IMG/VR virus record: IMGVR_UViG_3300023222_000558
Span: 1 to 39,658 of that record
From: a virus
Reading direction: 5' to 3' (one strand)
DNA length: 39,658 bases
Shown: positions 36,588 to 39,658 of the stretch, piece after piece
Layout of the letters: each line of letters starts with the position of its first letter
Numbering within the stretch: the stretch's first letter is position 1
Notes under the pieces: model-generated
What the model was told of the DNA's origin: nothing
The model's input: the letters and a program-made list of their open reading frames with translations, nothing else
Databases searched by the model: none
Position numbers and translations under genes: made by a program

Positions 36588-36615
36588 ACCATAACCCTTA
36601 TACGTTAAGGGATTA
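36588..36615 (+). promoter_or_regulatory. Early palindromic promoter element (TACGT variant)
   Basis: CCCTTATACGTTAAGGG; the 28-nt block is identical to the one at 29614-29641 on the minus strand. GAGGTGA (36628-36634) precedes the ATG at 36640. Confidence 0.75.
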
Positions 36616-36639
36616 TTCTATCTACAAGAGGTGAAATGA

Positions 36640-36882
36640 ATGAATAATGAAATACAGATCAGAATAGCGTTAATATCTCTGCTAAGTTTGATGGTCATAT
36701 TACTAATTTTAGTGCTGAGTTTAGATCGTGCTGAAATTAATGGTTTAGAGGATAAATTAGAAAAATCTCAGAGAGAATATGGCTACCTGGAAGAAATGTT
36801 AGAAGGTCCACTAACTAGAGGTTTTGAAGAATCTAATGATTTTAAAGAGAAAATCATGGAAGCGAAAGCCTCTCACACCTAA
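36640..36882 (+). CDS. Membrane-anchored coiled-coil protein, 80 aa
   Basis: One transmembrane segment at about 10-28 (LISLLSLMVILLILVLSL) is followed by a heptad helix (RAEINGLEDKLEKSQREYGY) and an acidic tail. The ATG follows GAGGTGA by 5 nt. Its stop overlaps the stop of the convergent fibre gene. Possible spanin- or membrane-organiser-like role, not established. Confidence 0.65.
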   Translation: MNNEIQIRIALISLLSLMVILLILVLSLDRAEINGLEDKLEKSQREYGYLEEMLEGPLTRGFEESNDFKEKIMEAKASHT

Positions 36883-38963
36883 GGAATTAGTTCAAGTTTC
36901 GCAAATACGGAAGGAGTCTCTACTTCAATAGCTGTCATATCATCAGGTGCAGTTCCTCCTAGTGTCGTAGTTGCGAAAAATCCATGAATGGCAGCAAAAA
37001 TATCTAGGGAGGTGTTTAGGTGCCATCCTACAGAAGTAGCCGTCTCTGTGAGATATTTCATTATAGTTATAGTAGATAGTGGACGTATTGCTAACCAAAA
37101 TAATCCTGGAGTGGCAAGATCAGTAGCAGATATTGTATTAACTTTAGTACCTGCTGAATTATTATGAAAGTCGCTCTGAAGTTCTAGTCTAGTTTCTGGA
37201 TAGTTTTGGCCATCAGTTCTATTAGTGTAAAGTGCCACTTCTAAAGTAAATCCAGCAGCAGCACTAGCCAGGTAAATTCCGATTTTTGTCATTCTTACAG
37301 GAGAGCCTATGAAAATAGGAACAAAAACAGCCACTCCAGCGCTAGAGGTTCCTGTGTTAGTAAAGGCTCCTCCTTGTTTGGAATTGCTATGGAATACCTC
37401 ATCACCAAATTCAGAAGTAGGTGAATCAACCCATAAATTAACATCTTGGAGACCTGAGAGTGCTGGAGGGCTTCCTGCTAGTCCTTGAGTGATTCCATTT
37501 TCTCTAAATTGGAATAAACCAGTAGCTTGATCTCTCCATTGGGCGCCATTTAGAAGAGGAGAAGGAATAGGAGCCGAGCCAAAAAACGCTTGCGCTCTAA
37601 TTGTGTGAATGTCTCCAGCGATAGAGAAAGTGTCTACCTGTCCCTGATTAGAGCCTATTCTAGATATAGTAGCTAGATTTTCACCTCCAGATCTAAATCT
37701 GTGAGAATCTGAGGTCAATGGCATATTATACAGCATACTTTGAGTTTGAAGATCAAATCCTAAAGCTAGAATGGTTGTAGGATTAAAGTTAGTAGTCCGA
37801 TCAAATTCAATAGAGCCTACTGTGTTTATGATGGATTTGGACATGTTGATAACTTTATTAGTTTTCATGAGGAGGCCGTTAGCACTCACTTCTAAAACAT
37901 CAGTAACATTCTCTCTGATAACGAGAATTTTTCCACTAGTAAGAGTAATTCTAGTTCCAGTATCAATGCCTGCAAAAAGCGCTTGATCTAATCCTACTGC
38001 ATCAACTAAAGTCACACCTTGAAGTTTTGTGAGAAATTTTGAGCCTGCGTTATGATCAGCAGTCCAAGGACCTAAAAACTCTCCAGAGGTTAAATCCACT
38101 AAATCAGCTCTAAAACTGGCTCCTGCATCTTCAGTGATAAAGTGGAATGTAGTTTTAGAATTGGCTGTTTTGTCTAGAAGAATGTTTAGTTGACTAGCAT
38201 TTTTGAGAGTTGCAGGGACGGTAGTAGTTATCTCTCGCCCTCCTGTGCCGTCCTGTTGAAATGTTATCCAAAATTCTTCTAGGACTGTATTATCTGGAAG
38301 TCCTACAAAGGCAAATCCAATAGATCCAGTCATACGGATTCTCTTATTTTGGCCTGAAGTTCCTGAAATATCGATGTTGAGATTTACTGCGCCCTGATCT
38401 CCAAAATCATCGATTGGATATAGTATAGGAAATGAGCCAGCGCCTCCTCCTGCACCTGACCAGGCTTTCCATTCTTGATCTAGAGAAGCATCAAAGATAA
38501 ATGAGATTGTATTTCCAGCTTGTACCTCTACGTCATTTCCTTGAATGTTATTAACATTTGAAAATATTACAGAGGCGTTAGTTATTTGAAATGTTACTAT
38601 TTGGCCTGGAAAGGCTGCTCCTTGTATTCTATCTAGTGTATCAGTGACTCCAGCCTCAGGATTTAGTAAAACGTATGAGGTGTAAGATATGCCTAACTCT
38701 ACAGAGATATCTATCTCGCCGTTTACGATAGTATTTACTGCTGGAGCAAAAGCGAAAGGCCCTGTTATTTGATCTCCAGTGTCTTTTAGAAATCCAGTAA
38801 TTCCAGCACTAGAGGCTCCTGAAGAGGTTCCTATGGGTTTAGTTTCCGTACTAGAGAAGCCTCTCCTATCTCTAAGATTAGATTCTAGAATTTGGAATCT
38901 CTTCATAAAGTCAGATAGGAAGGTCTGTAAAGTTGGCGACTCACGAGCTGCTCCATTTACCAT
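36879..38963 (-). CDS. Large tail fibre / receptor-binding protein, 694 aa
   Basis: An N-terminal helix (PTLQTFLSDFMKRFQILESN) for attachment, then a long beta-rich body with Gly/Ser/Asn-rich turns (GNDVEVQAGNTISFIFDAS, GQNKRIRMTGSIGFAFVGL), a middle with repeated strand motifs, and a C-terminal jelly-roll-like domain (VRMTKIGIYLASAAAGFTLE). It is the last late gene in transcription order, coupled (TAATG) to the tail gene crossing the window edge. The beta-sandwich tip probably binds the host. Confidence 0.75.
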   Translation of the reverse strand: MVNGAARESPTLQTFLSDFMKRFQILESNLRDRRGFSSTETKPIGTSSGASSAGITGFLKDTGDQITGPFAFAPAVNTIVNGEIDISVELGISYTSYVLLNPEAGVTDTLDRIQGAAFPGQIVTFQITNASVIFSNVNNIQGNDVEVQAGNTISFIFDASLDQEWKAWSGAGGGAGSFPILYPIDDFGDQGAVNLNIDISGTSGQNKRIRMTGSIGFAFVGLPDNTVLEEFWITFQQDGTGGREITTTVPATLKNASQLNILLDKTANSKTTFHFITEDAGASFRADLVDLTSGEFLGPWTADHNAGSKFLTKLQGVTLVDAVGLDQALFAGIDTGTRITLTSGKILVIRENVTDVLEVSANGLLMKTNKVINMSKSIINTVGSIEFDRTTNFNPTTILALGFDLQTQSMLYNMPLTSDSHRFRSGGENLATISRIGSNQGQVDTFSIAGDIHTIRAQAFFGSAPIPSPLLNGAQWRDQATGLFQFRENGITQGLAGSPPALSGLQDVNLWVDSPTSEFGDEVFHSNSKQGGAFTNTGTSSAGVAVFVPIFIGSPVRMTKIGIYLASAAAGFTLEVALYTNRTDGQNYPETRLELQSDFHNNSAGTKVNTISATDLATPGLFWLAIRPLSTITIMKYLTETATSVGWHLNTSLDIFAAIHGFFATTTLGGTAPDDMTAIEVETPSVFAKLELIP

Positions 38964-39658
38964 TATGTTCTAAACCTCTTTACAGCTATAGTTTTAGTGG
39001 TATATCCACGTTTTTTAGAATAGATAAAGATATTTTTCTTACACACTAGATCAATAGAGTCAGCACTACCGAAATCAGTATCATCTACTACATTTGGATT
39101 GATGTATGTAAATTCGTCTCCAAATTTGATATTACATCTGAGAGGTCTATTAATTTCATATTCTACTCTCTTGAATCGCTCTAGCTCTAACTGGGATAAA
39201 GCATCATTTTCAAGTTGTTTAGAGTTGCTAATCTGACCCCTATCTAGTGGCTCACGCTCAAAGATGATATCAGGTTTATTGACCTGATCAGTCTCTAGCT
39301 GAGTCATAGCTGTAAGTGGTTTTACGAAGTGATATCCATCTAATTGAATCTCAGTCCCATCAGTGAATTTAGTATATTTGTTTAATGGGACATATCTACC
39401 GTCTCCATCATAGGAATCTAGAGAAGATATGGCTACTCTCACTACGTTTCTAGTCTCAAAAATATCTAAAATTTCTAATTCCTGGAGGGGAGTGAAGGGT
39501 ATGCCGTGCCTGCCTCTCCAAATTTCCATATCTGTTATTTCCAACTCTACCTCTGAGAAATTGAAATTATGTGTAGTAGTTACGTCTCCTACTATGACAT
39601 TATCTGAAGAGTCAAAGAGTGCTATTCTTGCTTTAAAATCTCCTCCAGGAAGAATTAA
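38963..39658 (-). CDS. Tail/baseplate protein, C-terminal part (runs off window edge)
   Basis: Open from the window end through 231 codons; the TTG at 39544 is only an internal codon, since upstream codons continue in frame (LILPGGDFKARIALFDSSDN). Read across the junction, it continues the 366-1 ORF. The C-terminus is strand-rich with basic tail (KKNIFIYSKKRGYTTKTIAV). TAATG coupling to the fibre gene supports a baseplate or fibre-anchor role. Confidence 0.7.
   Translation of the reverse strand, partial: LILPGGDFKARIALFDSSDNVIVGDVTTTHNFNFSEVELEITDMEIWRGRHGIPFTPLQELEILDIFETRNVVRVAISSLDSYDGDGRYVPLNKYTKFTDGTEIQLDGYHFVKPLTAMTQLETDQVNKPDIIFEREPLDRGQISNSKQLENDALSQLELERFKRVEYEINRPLRCNIKFGDEFTYINPNVVDDTDFGSADSIDLVCKKNIFIYSKKRGYTTKTIAVKRFRT

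Noticed and set aside
1-39658. tRNA or rRNA genes
   Set aside because: I saw no cloverleaf-like arms or conserved T-loop sequence on either strand by eye.
1-39658. Integrase and attachment sites (provirus interpretation)
   Set aside because: No tyrosine or serine recombinase motif and no flanking direct repeats at the window ends; the in-frame edge junction favours a circular map.

Overview
The window reads as the genome, probably complete, of a head-tailed (Caudoviricetes-type) virus of an ammonia-oxidising-type archaeon (Nitrososphaerota, formerly Thaumarchaeota). The virus assignment rests on terminase large subunit, portal, MuF-like, scaffold, HK97-type capsid, decoration, tail-completion and fibre genes in canonical order. 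The host assignment is inference. It rests on a Cys-rich protein opening MTCKGKCNRY, a type I know from this phylum (26006-26197), on a secreted protein with a beta-sandwich domain typical of the phylum (26547-27518), on archaeal TATA-type promoters with leaderless starts, and on the large number of tiny zinc-ribbon proteins. The two window edges join in frame into one 353-codon gene (366 to 1, then 39658 to 38963), so I think the sequence is a circular or circularly permuted genome opened inside a tail gene.

Layout. Late genes lie on the minus strand from 25.6 kb down to 0 and, across the junction, from 39.66 to 36.9 kb. In transcription order they are: small terminase candidate, three mini zinc proteins, large terminase, HNH nuclease, portal, a LamG-type and a beta-helix-like surface protein, a HiPIP-like/MuF/protease fusion, five tiny ORFs, scaffold, decoration and major capsid proteins, small membrane proteins, a cargo module, virion and tail proteins, and a 694-residue terminal fibre. 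The cargo module (8.55-10.65 kb) holds a DUF6745-like protein carrying about 50 four-residue repeats, its usual small partner, and a zinc ribbon.

The early/accessory region (25.6-36.9 kb) is a set of short operons of very small genes: zinc ribbons, a C2H2-like finger, a ribbon-helix-helix regulator, a Dam-type adenine methyltransferase, a PD-(D/E)XK-like nuclease, two secreted proteins and a membrane coiled-coil protein. I see no polymerase, primase, helicase, integrase or lysin; replication probably relies on the host or on genes I cannot recognise.

Regulation is unusually legible. A palindromic element (core CCCTTAAACATTAAGGG) precedes essentially every early operon, usually 23-27 nt before a leaderless start codon and often overlapping the stop codon of the preceding operon. 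Two plus-strand copies carry an identical 55-nt promoter-leader ending in a strong Shine-Dalgarno. A third, diverged leader faces the cargo module. Late promoters share another motif (TAGTATAATAGAATTGA as read on the plus strand). Many genes here are shorter than 50 codons, and their stop/start overlaps (ATGA, TAATG) were used to choose starts.
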